Positions 38,829-47,616 of a stretch of 64,000 nt of DNA are shown piece after piece. A program made the position numbers and the translations under genes. The stretch spans positions 1,860,001 through 1,924,000 of the forward strand of contig OW818662.1 in the NCBI GenBank assembly GCA_942492915.1. Direction: 5' to 3'. How positions within the stretch are numbered: the stretch's first letter is position 1; each line of letters starts with the position of its first letter. The notes under the pieces are model-generated. The model was given only the letters and a program-made list of their open reading frames with translations. It was not told the DNA's origin and searched no databases. Origin of the DNA: Turneriella sp942492915. Its GTDB lineage: Bacteria; Spirochaetota; Leptospiria; Turneriellales; Turneriellaceae.

Positions 38829-39745
38829 GCGACTACATCAAAGCCGTATTCTGGCAAATCGAAGTAACGGCCCCAAAAGAAAACGCTGCAGAAATTGAAG
38901 AGTTCTTTCTGCGCTCTGGCGCACAAAGCACCTTCGAGCTGCTCTACGCAGAAGGCCGCACCTCTAACCTGGTCGAAGACAACACACAGCTTTTTTTCTT
39001 CTTTCCCGAAGATTTTCCGGCGCGGGCATTTACGCCAATGGCGCTCGCGACATTAGGATCTCCCGATTTGCCTTTCACCATTTCGCAGGTTCAATATGCA
39101 GACTACCTGAAAGAATTTGAAAAGTCATTTCGAGCCTTTGGCCTCACCGCAAAAACGGCTCTGGTACCGCCTTGGGACGCGCAGAATACCGAGTTACCGC
39201 CAAACTTAAAAAACCTGTGGCTTGTACCGGGCATGGCGTTTGGCACCGGCAAGCACGCCACAACACAACTGATGGTAGAGTTTATCGAAGAGATTGTGAA
39301 ACCCGACGACCATGTCATCGATGTCGGCAGCGGCTCGGGCATTCTCGCCATCGCGGCAATGCTATGGGGTGCAAGATCGGCCTGGGGTGTCGACGTCGAA
39401 ACCCTGGCAGTCGAATCGGCGACAACGAATAAGACGCTCAATGAAGAGCGGCACGAGAAAACCTATGAATGCGTGTTTGAGGTGGGGGATTTTTCGTCGC
39501 TACGCGGTCGGGCGATTGAAAAACAACACACCTTATTTCTCGCGAACATACTGCCCAATATTTTCGAAGCCAATGCGGCTGATCTCAGGTTTGGCCTTGC
39601 TAATTGCCGCGCCTGGGCGCTCTCGGGAATACCTTCGGCACAAGAAGAGCCGTTCACCGCCTTTTTGAAGACGATTGCCCCATGCGAATTTGAAATCCGC
39701 ACAAAAGACGATTGGCAGATTTATTTTTGCAGAGACTCAAAGTAG
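38825..39745 (+). CDS. prmA: Ribosomal protein L11 methyltransferase
   Basis: SAM-dependent enzyme that trimethylates L11. 306 residues. An N-terminal substrate-recognition domain is followed by the PrmA signature LVPGMAFGTGKHATTQL, SAM-binding VIDVGSGSGILAIAA and the N(D)PP-like ANILPN. It is the last gene of tig-M23-hemB-prmA, starting with an ATGA overlap. A palindrome follows the stop. Confidence 0.92.
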   Translation: MSDYIKAVFWQIEVTAPKENAAEIEEFFLRSGAQSTFELLYAEGRTSNLVEDNTQLFFFFPEDFPARAFTPMALATLGSPDLPFTISQVQYADYLKEFEKSFRAFGLTAKTALVPPWDAQNTELPPNLKNLWLVPGMAFGTGKHATTQLMVEFIEEIVKPDDHVIDVGSGSGILAIAAMLWGARSAWGVDVETLAVESATTNKTLNEERHEKTYECVFEVGDFSSLRGRAIEKQHTLFLANILPNIFEANAADLRFGLANCRAWALSGIPSAQEEPFTAFLKTIAPCEFEIRTKDDWQIYFCRDSK

Positions 39746-39751
39746 AGGTGC

Positions 39752-39784
39752 CCGTAGAGACGCGTTTAAAGCGCGTCTCTACGG
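39752..39784. repeat. REP-like palindrome between convergent genes
   Basis: CCGTAGAGACGCG, 7-nt loop TTTAAAG, CGCGTCTCTACGG. 13-bp perfect stem, in the 51-bp gap between the convergent prmA and glutamate-synthase-like genes. I recall GTAGAGACG palindromes as dispersed repeats in other bacteria, but only one copy is seen here. It may also end transcription from both sides. Confidence 0.7.
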
Positions 39785-39796
39785 CAACGCAAAACG

Positions 39797-41326
39797 TTAC
39801 GCGACGAGTTTTGCCATTCCGGTAAAAACCACCGGGTCGCGCTTGTATTCGAGCACTTCGGTCAGCGTTTTGAACCGGTTGAGGCCCGAACTGATTTCGA
39901 TATCTTCGCCGGTAAACTGGCTCGGGTGCTCGTAACCCGCCGCGTGCGCAAGTGAAAGTAACTCTTTGCGAAAGCCTTTGATATAGCGTGCCGCGCGGTT
40001 TGTCTTGTCGTCGACGTCTAGGCCGCGCTGTAACCACCAGTTCTGCGTTGCGACACCTGCCGGGCAATGGCCGTCGTGGCACTTCTGGGCTTGAATGCAG
40101 CCGATCGACATCATCGCTTCGCGAGCGACATTGATCAGATCGCAGCCCATCGCGAGTGCAACCACCGCGCGATCAGGAAAACCAAGTTTACCTGAACCAA
40201 TAAAGGCAATACGTTCTGAAAGTTTTTGCTTCTGAAAGATCTGGTAAACGCGGGCAAACCCGGTCTTAAAAGGCAATGCAACGTGATCGGCAAATGTCAG
40301 CGGGGCCGCGCCCGTACCGCCTTCGCCACCGTCGATGACGATGTAATCAGGACCTTTTTTGGTTTGCTTCATACGCTGCGCGAGTTCGTGCCAGAAATCA
40401 AGTTCGCCGATCGCACTTTTTATGCCCACCGGTAACCCGGTCGCCGCGGCTACACGCTCAATGAAGCGAATCATCTCGTCGACATTCGAAAACTCAGCGT
40501 GAAAGTTCGGCGAGATGCAGTCTTTGCCTTTGGCTACGCCGCGTATCGCTGCGATCTCTGCCGTGACTTTTGTACCCGGCAAAATGCCGCCTTTGCCGGG
40601 TTTCGCTCCCTGCGAAAGTTTGATTTCAATCATACGGATCTGCGGGTTCTGGTCGACCTTTTCGACGACCTTCTCGATTCTAAAGCCATGCTCGTCGCGC
40701 GCGCCGAAGTAGCCCGTGCCAATTTGCCACACCACGTCGGCGCCGCTTGTATGGTAAGGGGAAAATCCACCTTCGCCGGTATTGTGCCAGCAGTGCGCGA
40801 GTTTTGCACCCTGGTTGAGCGCCCGAACCGCATGGTCGCCGAGTGAACCGAACGACATCGCCGAAATATTGACAATCGACGGCGGACGCCAAGCCTTCGG
40901 GCGTTTGTGCGATTCTCCGATCACCTTGAGGCAGGGTATCGCAGACGGATCGTCATGAATGATCACCGCTTTCGATTCAGGGAAAGGAAACACCGCGTGC
41001 TTGATAATCGGATACCCCGCTTCATAGAGTTGCTCTGTGGTTCCGAAACCAAAATTGCTGTTTTGGCCTTTAGACGTCGCATAGACCCAACGCCGCTCTG
41101 CGCGATTAAAGGGCATTTCTTCTTTGTCGTTTGCGACCCAGTATTGTCTCAGTTCTGGCCCGATGACCTCGAGCATATACCGCAGGCGGCCCACAATCGG
41201 GAAGTTGTGTTGAATCGTGCGCTTCTTCTGCGTGATATCTTTAACGGCGACTATCGCTAAAAAAACACCCAGCGCAATGAGCGCAGTTTTTCCGGGGTGC
41301 TCTGAAATCCACTGCAGTATTTCCAT
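39797..41326 (-). CDS. FMN-binding glutamate synthase family protein, membrane-anchored
   Basis: 509 residues. One N-terminal membrane helix (KTALIALGVFLAIVAV), then a domain like the FMN/[3Fe-4S] half of glutamate synthase: IVNISAMSFGSLGDHAV, NTGEGGFSPYH, GAKPGKGGILPG, IDGGEGGTGAAP, and the cluster cysteines CIQAQKCHDGHCPAG (about 405-418). There is no glutaminase (GAT) domain and no GltD gene nearby, so the donor of ammonia or electrons is unknown. Such stand-alone GltB-like proteins are common but poorly characterised. 90 bp to the neighbour homoserine dehydrogenase gene. Confidence 0.88.
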   Translation of the reverse strand: MEILQWISEHPGKTALIALGVFLAIVAVKDITQKKRTIQHNFPIVGRLRYMLEVIGPELRQYWVANDKEEMPFNRAERRWVYATSKGQNSNFGFGTTEQLYEAGYPIIKHAVFPFPESKAVIIHDDPSAIPCLKVIGESHKRPKAWRPPSIVNISAMSFGSLGDHAVRALNQGAKLAHCWHNTGEGGFSPYHTSGADVVWQIGTGYFGARDEHGFRIEKVVEKVDQNPQIRMIEIKLSQGAKPGKGGILPGTKVTAEIAAIRGVAKGKDCISPNFHAEFSNVDEMIRFIERVAAATGLPVGIKSAIGELDFWHELAQRMKQTKKGPDYIVIDGGEGGTGAAPLTFADHVALPFKTGFARVYQIFQKQKLSERIAFIGSGKLGFPDRAVVALAMGCDLINVAREAMMSIGCIQAQKCHDGHCPAGVATQNWWLQRGLDVDDKTNRAARYIKGFRKELLSLAHAAGYEHPSQFTGEDIEISSGLNRFKTLTEVLEYKRDPVVFTGMAKLVA

Positions 41327-41416
41327 AGCGGCAGGGTTAAAAGATTAGCTGCGGCGCGCAAGTGATTTACGGACTTTTCGCGGCCGCTGGCACCGAAGAA
41401 TCAGGCGGTGTATCGG

Positions 41417-42667
41417 TTATGCGAGCACGGGCAAGTAGACGTGGTGCAGCACAATATTTTTCAGAGCCTTAATCTCTTTCAGGGCTCCATAAAAACCACT
41501 GCGTTTCTGCGCATGCGTATGAATGACGATATCCACCTCACCCGCCGCGACCGCTGAATGGTCCTGGTGTACCGACGCGATCGAAAGCGCATTGTTGCCA
41601 AGAATCTGCGCAATCGCGGCGAGAACACCCGGCTGGTCTTTAACGCGCAGTCTCAGATAGAAAGCAGAAATTGTGTCAGCAATATCGGCGATAGGCAGAT
41701 ACGTTTCGATGCGCCTTGCAGTTTGCGCGCCGACTTTGTGCAAATTGGCCTGAAGCTGAATCAGGTCAGAAAAAACTGAGAACGCCGTGGGAAACTTTCC
41801 CGCGCCCTTGCCCATAAACAGGTGCTCTCCGGAATATTGCCCGTGAAAAAGCAGAGCATTGTTCTCGTATTCGATATCATAGAGCACATTCTGTTCGCCG
41901 ACCAGCGCAGGGGTTACGTGCATGTAATGTTGTCCCGCAACCTCAGAATATTCTGCGACCAGCCTTATGCGATTTTGAAAACGTTCTGCCCACACAACAT
42001 CCTGCGCCGAAATTTCGGTGATGCCACGCACCGGAATATTCTTAGCCTCAACCCATTGGCCTGTGATAAGAGAACCCAGCAGTGCCAGCTTCTGCTGCGC
42101 ATCGTAGCCGCCCACATCGAGCGTCGGATCGGCCTCAGCAAGCCCCTGCTTTTGTGCGGCTTCGAGCACATCGCCATAACTCATGTGGTCTTTGCGCATA
42201 CGCGTTAGAATGTAGTTCGTCGTGCCATTGACGATGCCCATGAGCCGAGTAATTCGTTCGTGACGAAAGATCGTTTCGATATTGCGCACGATCGGTATTG
42301 CGCCCGCTATAGCGGCTTCGTATGATATTGTCTTAGCGTGTTCGGCGGCAAACTGGAACAGAGCGTAACCATGTTCGGCGAGCAGAGCCTTGTTCGCCGT
42401 GACGACATTCTTGCCGTGCTCGAGCGCCGAGCGCACTGTGTAGAGGGCATCGTCGATGCCTCCCATCAGCTCGACTACAGTATCGATGCTGTCGTCTTTT
42501 AAAATCAGATTCTTATCTGCAGACGCAGAGATACCGGCCAGAACTTCGGTCTTGCGCGCAAAACTGCGGTCGACTACCGCTCCGACCTCAATGCCTGCCG
42601 CGCGTTCGCGCAAGATCTGCAGCAGCCCCTGGCCAACAGTCCCGAGTCCGAAGATGCCGATTTTCAC
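41417..42667 (-). CDS. hom: Homoserine dehydrogenase
   Basis: Converts aspartate semialdehyde to homoserine for threonine and methionine synthesis. 416 residues. NAD(P) site GLGTVGQGLL (7-16), catalytic block GIVNGTTNYILTRM and EADPTLDVGGYDAQQKLALL, and a C-terminal ACT domain (about 345-416) likely to sense threonine. The start ATG is 3 bp from the upstream lipoprotein gene. No aspartokinase or thrB is visible. Confidence 0.95.
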   Translation of the reverse strand: MKIGIFGLGTVGQGLLQILRERAAGIEVGAVVDRSFARKTEVLAGISASADKNLILKDDSIDTVVELMGGIDDALYTVRSALEHGKNVVTANKALLAEHGYALFQFAAEHAKTISYEAAIAGAIPIVRNIETIFRHERITRLMGIVNGTTNYILTRMRKDHMSYGDVLEAAQKQGLAEADPTLDVGGYDAQQKLALLGSLITGQWVEAKNIPVRGITEISAQDVVWAERFQNRIRLVAEYSEVAGQHYMHVTPALVGEQNVLYDIEYENNALLFHGQYSGEHLFMGKGAGKFPTAFSVFSDLIQLQANLHKVGAQTARRIETYLPIADIADTISAFYLRLRVKDQPGVLAAIAQILGNNALSIASVHQDHSAVAAGEVDIVIHTHAQKRSGFYGALKEIKALKNIVLHHVYLPVLA

Positions 42668-42670
42668 TTT

Positions 42671-43096
42671 CTATTTGCCTTTCTTCGGTGCAACCTTTGC
42701 AGGTTTCTTTTCAGGCGCGTCGGGCTTGCCCTTGTATTCTTCGACAACCTGCGCGATTCTCTGCTTCAGAACTTCTTCGCTGAATTTTTTATCGGGAAAA
42801 TCGGTATCGAACAGCTGCAGTATGTTTTTACCCACAGCCTCTTCGCGCGGCTGTGAATACGGGTAGGCGTATACGGAAACGTAATCGCCGGCCGTTTTGA
42901 AAAAAACTTTGACCCGTGCGCCTTTATTCAGGTTGTCAAAGTTGCCCACGTCGACCCGGTCTTTGATGACGTAGACACCTTCGTACTCTTTGCTGATCCT
43001 CTGGATTTCTTCTTTGCGCACGAGTTTGCTGCTGCAGGCCATTACCAGCAGAATTAGGGCAACAAGCAAAGTGTGGATTTTTCGCCGGGTATACAT
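42671..43096 (-). CDS. Lipoprotein of unknown function
   Basis: 141 residues. Signal with lipobox LVMAC (C21). The mature part has a small mixed domain (VFFKTAGDYVSVYAYPYSQP) and a tail rich in P, K and A (PEKKPAKVAPKKGK), perhaps a peptidoglycan- or membrane-facing linker. It is encoded just before hom, most probably in one transcript, but there is no obvious functional link. Family not recognised. Confidence 0.78.
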   Translation of the reverse strand: MYTRRKIHTLLVALILLVMACSSKLVRKEEIQRISKEYEGVYVIKDRVDVGNFDNLNKGARVKVFFKTAGDYVSVYAYPYSQPREEAVGKNILQLFDTDFPDKKFSEEVLKQRIAQVVEEYKGKPDAPEKKPAKVAPKKGK

Positions 43097-43257
43097 TCGT
43101 TCGGGTAAAGATTGATTTCATCGCGTAAACAGATTTTCCCCCTGTAAGGCCGGGCCTGCAGGCACGGTACGCTGCGGCTGACAAAATTTGATTGCCCCCG
43201 CAAAGAGCTGACCGTTGCCTGCAACAGCGAAGCATTTTTCGCTTCAGGAGAGAAATC

Positions 43258-43923
43258 ATGCACGGCAAAAAAATCGCATTTACAATATTGATTCTCGGTT
43301 TCGCAGGGCACCTCGCAGCCGATTCGGGAAAACTCACTTTCGTTTCCGGTCAGGTCGAAATCAACGGGGGCAAGGGTTGGCAGAAAGCCGCACTCGGCGC
43401 AATCGTCAACGAGAACGACAAAATTCGCACCGGCAAGAAGGGAACAGTAATTATCAATCTGAAATCGGGCGCAGCCCTGAAACTAAAGTCGGAATCCCAG
43501 ATCGTGCTCAGCTCCGTGGGAGCAGCGACAACGATCGACGTTGAAAGTGGTTCGATCTTTTCGCAGGTCGGCAAACGCCAGCCCGGACAGTCATTTCAGA
43601 TTCGGGCGCAGACGATGGTCGCGGCGGTGCGCGGTACCGAATTCTACTTTGCTTACGGAAAAAAGAAGACCGAGAAGGCGGACCTTTGGCTGTGCGTCAA
43701 TGAGGGTCAGGTCAATGTCGTGGATACCTCGACCAAGAGCGATGTCAACGTCAACGCGGGAGAAGGCATCGTGATTCCCAGCAACAAACAGATTCCAAAA
43801 CCACGCGCTTATACCTGGACGAAAAAGCTCAACTGGAATATGGACGCCGGCAAGGGTGGAGTTGAAGATACCACCGATCTGAAAGGCGCGTACAAAGATC
43901 TGCTCCGTAACAACTACGACTGA
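43258..43923 (+). CDS. Secreted FecR-domain protein
   Basis: 222 residues starting at ATG 43258 with CAGGAG 7 nt before. Signal peptide (IAFTILILGFAGHLAA), then a FecR-type beta domain: FVSGQVEINGGKGWQKAALG, NENDKIRTGKKGTVIINLKSG-like repeats split over strands, and VAAVRGTEFYFAY. In spirochaetes such stand-alone periplasmic FecR-domain proteins are common; unlike true FecR there is no anti-sigma domain and no sigma factor nearby. Role unknown. Confidence 0.82.
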   Translation: MHGKKIAFTILILGFAGHLAADSGKLTFVSGQVEINGGKGWQKAALGAIVNENDKIRTGKKGTVIINLKSGAALKLKSESQIVLSSVGAATTIDVESGSIFSQVGKRQPGQSFQIRAQTMVAAVRGTEFYFAYGKKKTEKADLWLCVNEGQVNVVDTSTKSDVNVNAGEGIVIPSNKQIPKPRAYTWTKKLNWNMDAGKGGVEDTTDLKGAYKDLLRNNYD

Positions 43924-44004
43924 TCTGCTTCGGGGCCCGCGAGATTCTTTGCGGTGCCTCAATTCTGACAGGTTTGGCGCCGATAAGATCAGCAGGGGTA
44001 TGTT

Positions 44005-44295
44005 ATGGTAAAATTGGTAATCCCCCTGCTCGTGGCTTGTCTGGCGGCATGTGCAAAGCCGAAATATTCTGCTGCGCCCTGTGAACTCGATCTCGGCTAT
44101 TCGTCGGGCAAATTGCACCTCGCCAACGTTCAGTACCTCGGTGAAGATCGCGCGATCGATTGGTTTGAAATCTACCAGAATCTCGAGTCTCGCCGCAGCA
44201 ACCGCCCCGCCCCCGATTGTATACCGGTCGGAGCGGTGCCGGGCATTGAACAGATGATTGAACGGCGGGAACATGCCCTCAAAAACCTGCGTTGA
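44005..44295 (+). CDS. Small lipoprotein of unknown function
   Basis: 96 residues. Signal with lipobox CLAAC (C16) and a short mature domain with two more cysteines (APCELDLGY and APDCIPVG) that may form a disulfide. ATG with AGGGG about 4 nt upstream. Between the FecR-domain gene and the next secreted protein; all four genes from 43258 to 46140 run the same way. No family recognised. Confidence 0.7.
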   Translation: MVKLVIPLLVACLAACAKPKYSAAPCELDLGYSSGKLHLANVQYLGEDRAIDWFEIYQNLESRRSNRPAPDCIPVGAVPGIEQMIERREHALKNLR

Positions 44296-44348
44296 AGTAA
44301 AATAGCGGCGACCAGTTGATTCGCGCCTCTGCGAAGCCGATGATATAA

Positions 44349-45059
44349 GTGATGCGCTCTGCGCCTGAAACGGTCAAAATCCTTATCTTTTGCCTGCTCC
44401 CGTTAACCGGAGCGGTCGCAGTTCCCTATTCATGGGAGTCAAAAAACGGCGAGAGCGCTTTCGAGCTCGACGTACCCGAAGCGTGGCGCGTCAAAGAATC
44501 GGTCAAACGAAATGGGGTAATCGCGCAGTTTCGACGCTCCGATGCGCGTATCGAAGTTCGCAGCTTCGCGAGCAAAGGTAGCGACGAATTTGCCCAGGTT
44601 GTAAACCAGAAGGCCGCGCGCCTGGCGAGCGAGTACACTTTTGTGCGCCTGATTGACGAACGCGATTCTAAATTCCGTGAGAACCTACATTTTTCGGTTT
44701 GGGAGTTCAAAGCGCGTGGCCGACTCTACCGCGACGAAACCGGCATAGTACTGTCTGCTGAAGGCCCTGTCGTCGTGTCGTGCGTCGTACCGGCCGACAA
44801 ATACATTGTGCTGCGCACTCACTGCGAAAATGCCTTCTATTCGATTTCACTCGATGGAAAATCGTCCCCCTCCCCCGATTCGACGGCGTCAAAGAGCGAC
44901 CTCACAGCCGAAATCTCGCGCATTTACTACCTCAATATGCCGGGCAATCTGCCAGTCATCGCACCTGAGGCGCTTCTGGGTGCCCAGCCACAAAAGGTGA
45001 CGCCGGCGAAAACAGACTACGATGAAAACTACATTCTACCCGATGCAAACAACAAGTAG
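44349..45059 (+). CDS. Secreted protein of unknown function
   Basis: 236 residues with a signal peptide (KILIFCLLPLTGAVA). The mature part looks like a PsbP/DUF-type beta fold (YSWESKNGESAFELDVPEAW; later FSVWEFKARGRLYRDETGIV) with two cysteines that may pair. GTG 44349 or the ATG three bases on can be the start. Its last 38 bp overlap the following gene, indicating coupled translation. Family not recognised with confidence. Confidence 0.7.
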   Translation: MMRSAPETVKILIFCLLPLTGAVAVPYSWESKNGESAFELDVPEAWRVKESVKRNGVIAQFRRSDARIEVRSFASKGSDEFAQVVNQKAARLASEYTFVRLIDERDSKFRENLHFSVWEFKARGRLYRDETGIVLSAEGPVVVSCVVPADKYIVLRTHCENAFYSISLDGKSSPSPDSTASKSDLTAEISRIYYLNMPGNLPVIAPEALLGAQPQKVTPAKTDYDENYILPDANNK

Positions 45060-46140
45060 AAAGATAATATTCCGCAAGGCCGTGGCTACGACCGCGTTAC
45101 TTCTTCTTGCGTGGCTCACCCCGCGTACCGGCGTACGTGCTGACAGCACCGCGCTGCAGGATGCAATCACAGAGACAGTGACCGACCTGGAAAGCCTATG
45201 GCCAGAATCAGCGTGCGAAACCGTGGTGGTCAAGAAGAAAGGCAAACCTCTGGCTTCGATCGCCTGCAGCGGCAATTTCGACCGCGGGCAACGCGCACGC
45301 TTTCTCGATGTGCTTTTCAAAAATTCTTTTGCGCTGCAGACAGAAACCTACAGACTCAGACCGCAGCATGGAATGTACCTGTACAAGACCATTCACCAGC
45401 GGCGTGCAGTGTATTTCAAACTCTTCGTGCGAAACGCACAGGATCTCTGGCCTCGAAACCCCGTTGTTGGGCGCCAGGTAGCGATCTACGTGCAGAATTT
45501 GCGCAACGTATCTGATCTGGTGAACTGGCGAACCCTTGGGGTACCGCTCACGTTCGGTGTGACCCTCGGCCGCAGCGACAGCGCTGACCTTGCCGGTCGG
45601 TTGAAACAATACGGCGATGAGGTGTGGCTCGCGGTTCCTCTCGAAGATGAAAATACCGAGATCGCCGACGGCGCGCTGCTGAGCATCAGCGACGCCCTCG
45701 ATAATGAAAAGCTCTCTGAGTACCTTAAAGACATCGACGACGACGGAATTCAGGGTGTCAGTCCGCTATACTGCTCGCGGTTCTGCAAGAACGTACCGGC
45801 GCTGCGCGCGCTGTTTGCAGCATTGCGCGAAAAGAATGGCGAACGCGAACTCACACTCATCGATGCCGATGCGCATGAAAATTCTTCTTTCTATGAGACC
45901 GGCCGCATCATGAACTTCCGCACCTTTCGCGCTTTTTATACCGATCCGGAAAAGGGCAACTTCTGCACCGCCTTGAAGGCATTTGCTCTCAGCGACAAAG
46001 GCAACGCGTCACGCATTATGGCGGTCGACGCTGCAGATGCAGACGCGTTTCGCTGCCTCAAAGAAGTGATGAGAAGATCTAACGGGGCTGTGGATTTTGT
46101 GAAAGTTTCACAGATGTCGGTGACGAATCCTTTTCGCTGA
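45022..46140 (+). CDS. Divergent polysaccharide deacetylase-like (YibQ/DUF610-type) protein, likely inactive
   Basis: 372 residues. Signal or anchor (AVATTALLLLAWLTPRTG), a variable middle, then from about residue 150 a fold that follows the YibQ/divergent polysaccharide deacetylase pattern: QVAIYVQNLRN in place of IAIVIDDLG, then LGVPLTFGVTLG, DEVWLAVPLE (for EVLLHLPME), QGVSPLYCSRFCKNVPALRA (for GVNNHMGSRFT..) and LTLIDADAHENSSFY (for FLDSRT..S). The Asp-Asp pair and the NHMGS histidine needed for metal are missing. This suggests a binding or scaffold role rather than catalysis. Assignment is from pattern memory. It converges on and overlaps the next gene by 62 bp. Confidence 0.55.
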   Translation: MKTTFYPMQTTSRKIIFRKAVATTALLLLAWLTPRTGVRADSTALQDAITETVTDLESLWPESACETVVVKKKGKPLASIACSGNFDRGQRARFLDVLFKNSFALQTETYRLRPQHGMYLYKTIHQRRAVYFKLFVRNAQDLWPRNPVVGRQVAIYVQNLRNVSDLVNWRTLGVPLTFGVTLGRSDSADLAGRLKQYGDEVWLAVPLEDENTEIADGALLSISDALDNEKLSEYLKDIDDDGIQGVSPLYCSRFCKNVPALRALFAALREKNGERELTLIDADAHENSSFYETGRIMNFRTFRAFYTDPEKGNFCTALKAFALSDKGNASRIMAVDAADADAFRCLKEVMRRSNGAVDFVKVSQMSVTNPFR

Positions 46141-47614
46141 GTAAAAATACATCAAGCAGGTATTCGCTGGCCGAAAGCGAACGCAGACGAACCATGTACC
46201 CGTCAGGCAGGCGGTAATTCACAGCACCCGCAGGCCATTTGCCACCGCCGCCTGAACCGTGTCTAATTTCAAACTCTGTTTCGCTGAGCGAAATTTCGAC
46301 GATGCCACCAAAGTTCAATAGCTCGCATTGAAAGGGATTAACAAGCGCCGTAAGATGCAGCTTCATGCCGGGGCGAATTTTCAGCGATGCGCTGCTCTGC
46401 CTCGGAACCACCCGGTTCTTGTCTGCCACGGCTCGTCTGTGCAGACGCAGAATCAACGAGATGAGCAGCCAGGCCAGCAGTGCCGCAAGTATGAGAGCAA
46501 GCAGCGCCAAAAGAAACATTCCCTGGTACTCTGACGGATGTGACAGTGCATATAAGGTTTCGTTGATCCAGCTATGCGGAGCAAATCGAACTTCTGTACG
46601 AGCGACCTCTATCGCCCCTGCGAAGACCTGCAGCACCCCCCTGAAATATGCATTGCCCGACGAACGTATCGCAAGCTCGTGCACGGCGTTCAGTTCTTTC
46701 GGTTGAGGTAACAAGAATTGCGCCGATTTGGGACGGCATTGCAGCTTCAGGCATTCGATGCGGTCTCCCTGAAAAAAGAAATCAACCGCTTCGCTCATGA
46801 CGAGGGGTGTTACCTTGAGGTGCAATGGCGTGGTAATCGATCGGTCAGATTGCAGCGTAACACTCAATGGCTGCGCCTCGTTCCACGCCGAAAAACGACC
46901 ATTCTGCGCGGCAAGCGCGATGTCGGTGCGCGCGATACGCAATTCGAGAATCACCTGCCCCGACGGTGCGTTGATGCAAACGTGGCTGCCAAGATACGCC
47001 AACTGTTTCGTATCGCGAAAGTTCAGGCGCAATGAATTCTTTTTCCATTCAATAGGCGAACGGGATTTTGCGTTAGGCTCAACAGGGGTCGCAGCGACAC
47101 AAATTGGCCTTGTCCATGTTCCGGTTTTGATCTCTAGTGGCCGGCCGTCGAGGTAATGCAGACTGTGCATACCTTCGTATTCACTAGCTGTCAGCTGCGC
47201 ATACTTGCGCCAGAGTTCGCTGCGCGGATAAATACCGCGGGGGAGCGTCGCGTACTCAGGTGCATCATTTTCGATCAGAAATGATATCTTGCCGAGCATC
47301 GTAAACCATTGACTGCTCTTGACCAATTTGCCGATTTCGGCGTCTCCCGGCCATCTGTCTGCCCCGATATAGAGGCCTCGGTCTGCTTCGCCCAGCTTCT
47401 GCGCAGCGGCCGCCGCAATTTCGGGTTTCAAAAAATCACCCACGTAGGTGAGATCGACTTCCTGAGCGCTGGTGAGCGGAATAAATTTATAAAGAACCTG
47501 TTCCTGCGCCGAACCTCGAAGCCTCTCGTCAAGATACAGGTGTAACCTGGCGTCAAGACGCCCTGCCACAACGCACAGCAGCAGGGAAACAAATGCCAGA
47601 GCCTTTGGCTTCAA
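46079..47614 (-). CDS. Secreted/membrane protein of unknown function
   Basis: About 512 residues. TTG 47614 begins a signal peptide (LAFVSLLLCVVAGRLDA) two bases after the upstream stop; the frame is open to 47665. The large extracytoplasmic part (20-350) is of mixed character with several cysteines, one helix follows (FLLALLALILAALLAWLLIS), then a cytoplasmic C-terminal beta domain of about 120 residues (LHLTALVNPFQCELLNFGG, EFEIRHGSGGGG). No family recognised. It is encoded behind the EI24-type protein and overlaps the YibQ-like gene at the 3' ends. Confidence 0.7.
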   Translation of the reverse strand: MKPKALAFVSLLLCVVAGRLDARLHLYLDERLRGSAQEQVLYKFIPLTSAQEVDLTYVGDFLKPEIAAAAAQKLGEADRGLYIGADRWPGDAEIGKLVKSSQWFTMLGKISFLIENDAPEYATLPRGIYPRSELWRKYAQLTASEYEGMHSLHYLDGRPLEIKTGTWTRPICVAATPVEPNAKSRSPIEWKKNSLRLNFRDTKQLAYLGSHVCINAPSGQVILELRIARTDIALAAQNGRFSAWNEAQPLSVTLQSDRSITTPLHLKVTPLVMSEAVDFFFQGDRIECLKLQCRPKSAQFLLPQPKELNAVHELAIRSSGNAYFRGVLQVFAGAIEVARTEVRFAPHSWINETLYALSHPSEYQGMFLLALLALILAALLAWLLISLILRLHRRAVADKNRVVPRQSSASLKIRPGMKLHLTALVNPFQCELLNFGGIVEISLSETEFEIRHGSGGGGKWPAGAVNYRLPDGYMVRLRSLSASEYLLDVFLLSEKDSSPTSVKLSQNPQPR

Positions 47615-47616
47615 AC

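Noticed and set aside
39797..41326. Complete glutamate synthase
   Set aside because: No glutaminase domain in the protein and no small-subunit gene next to it.
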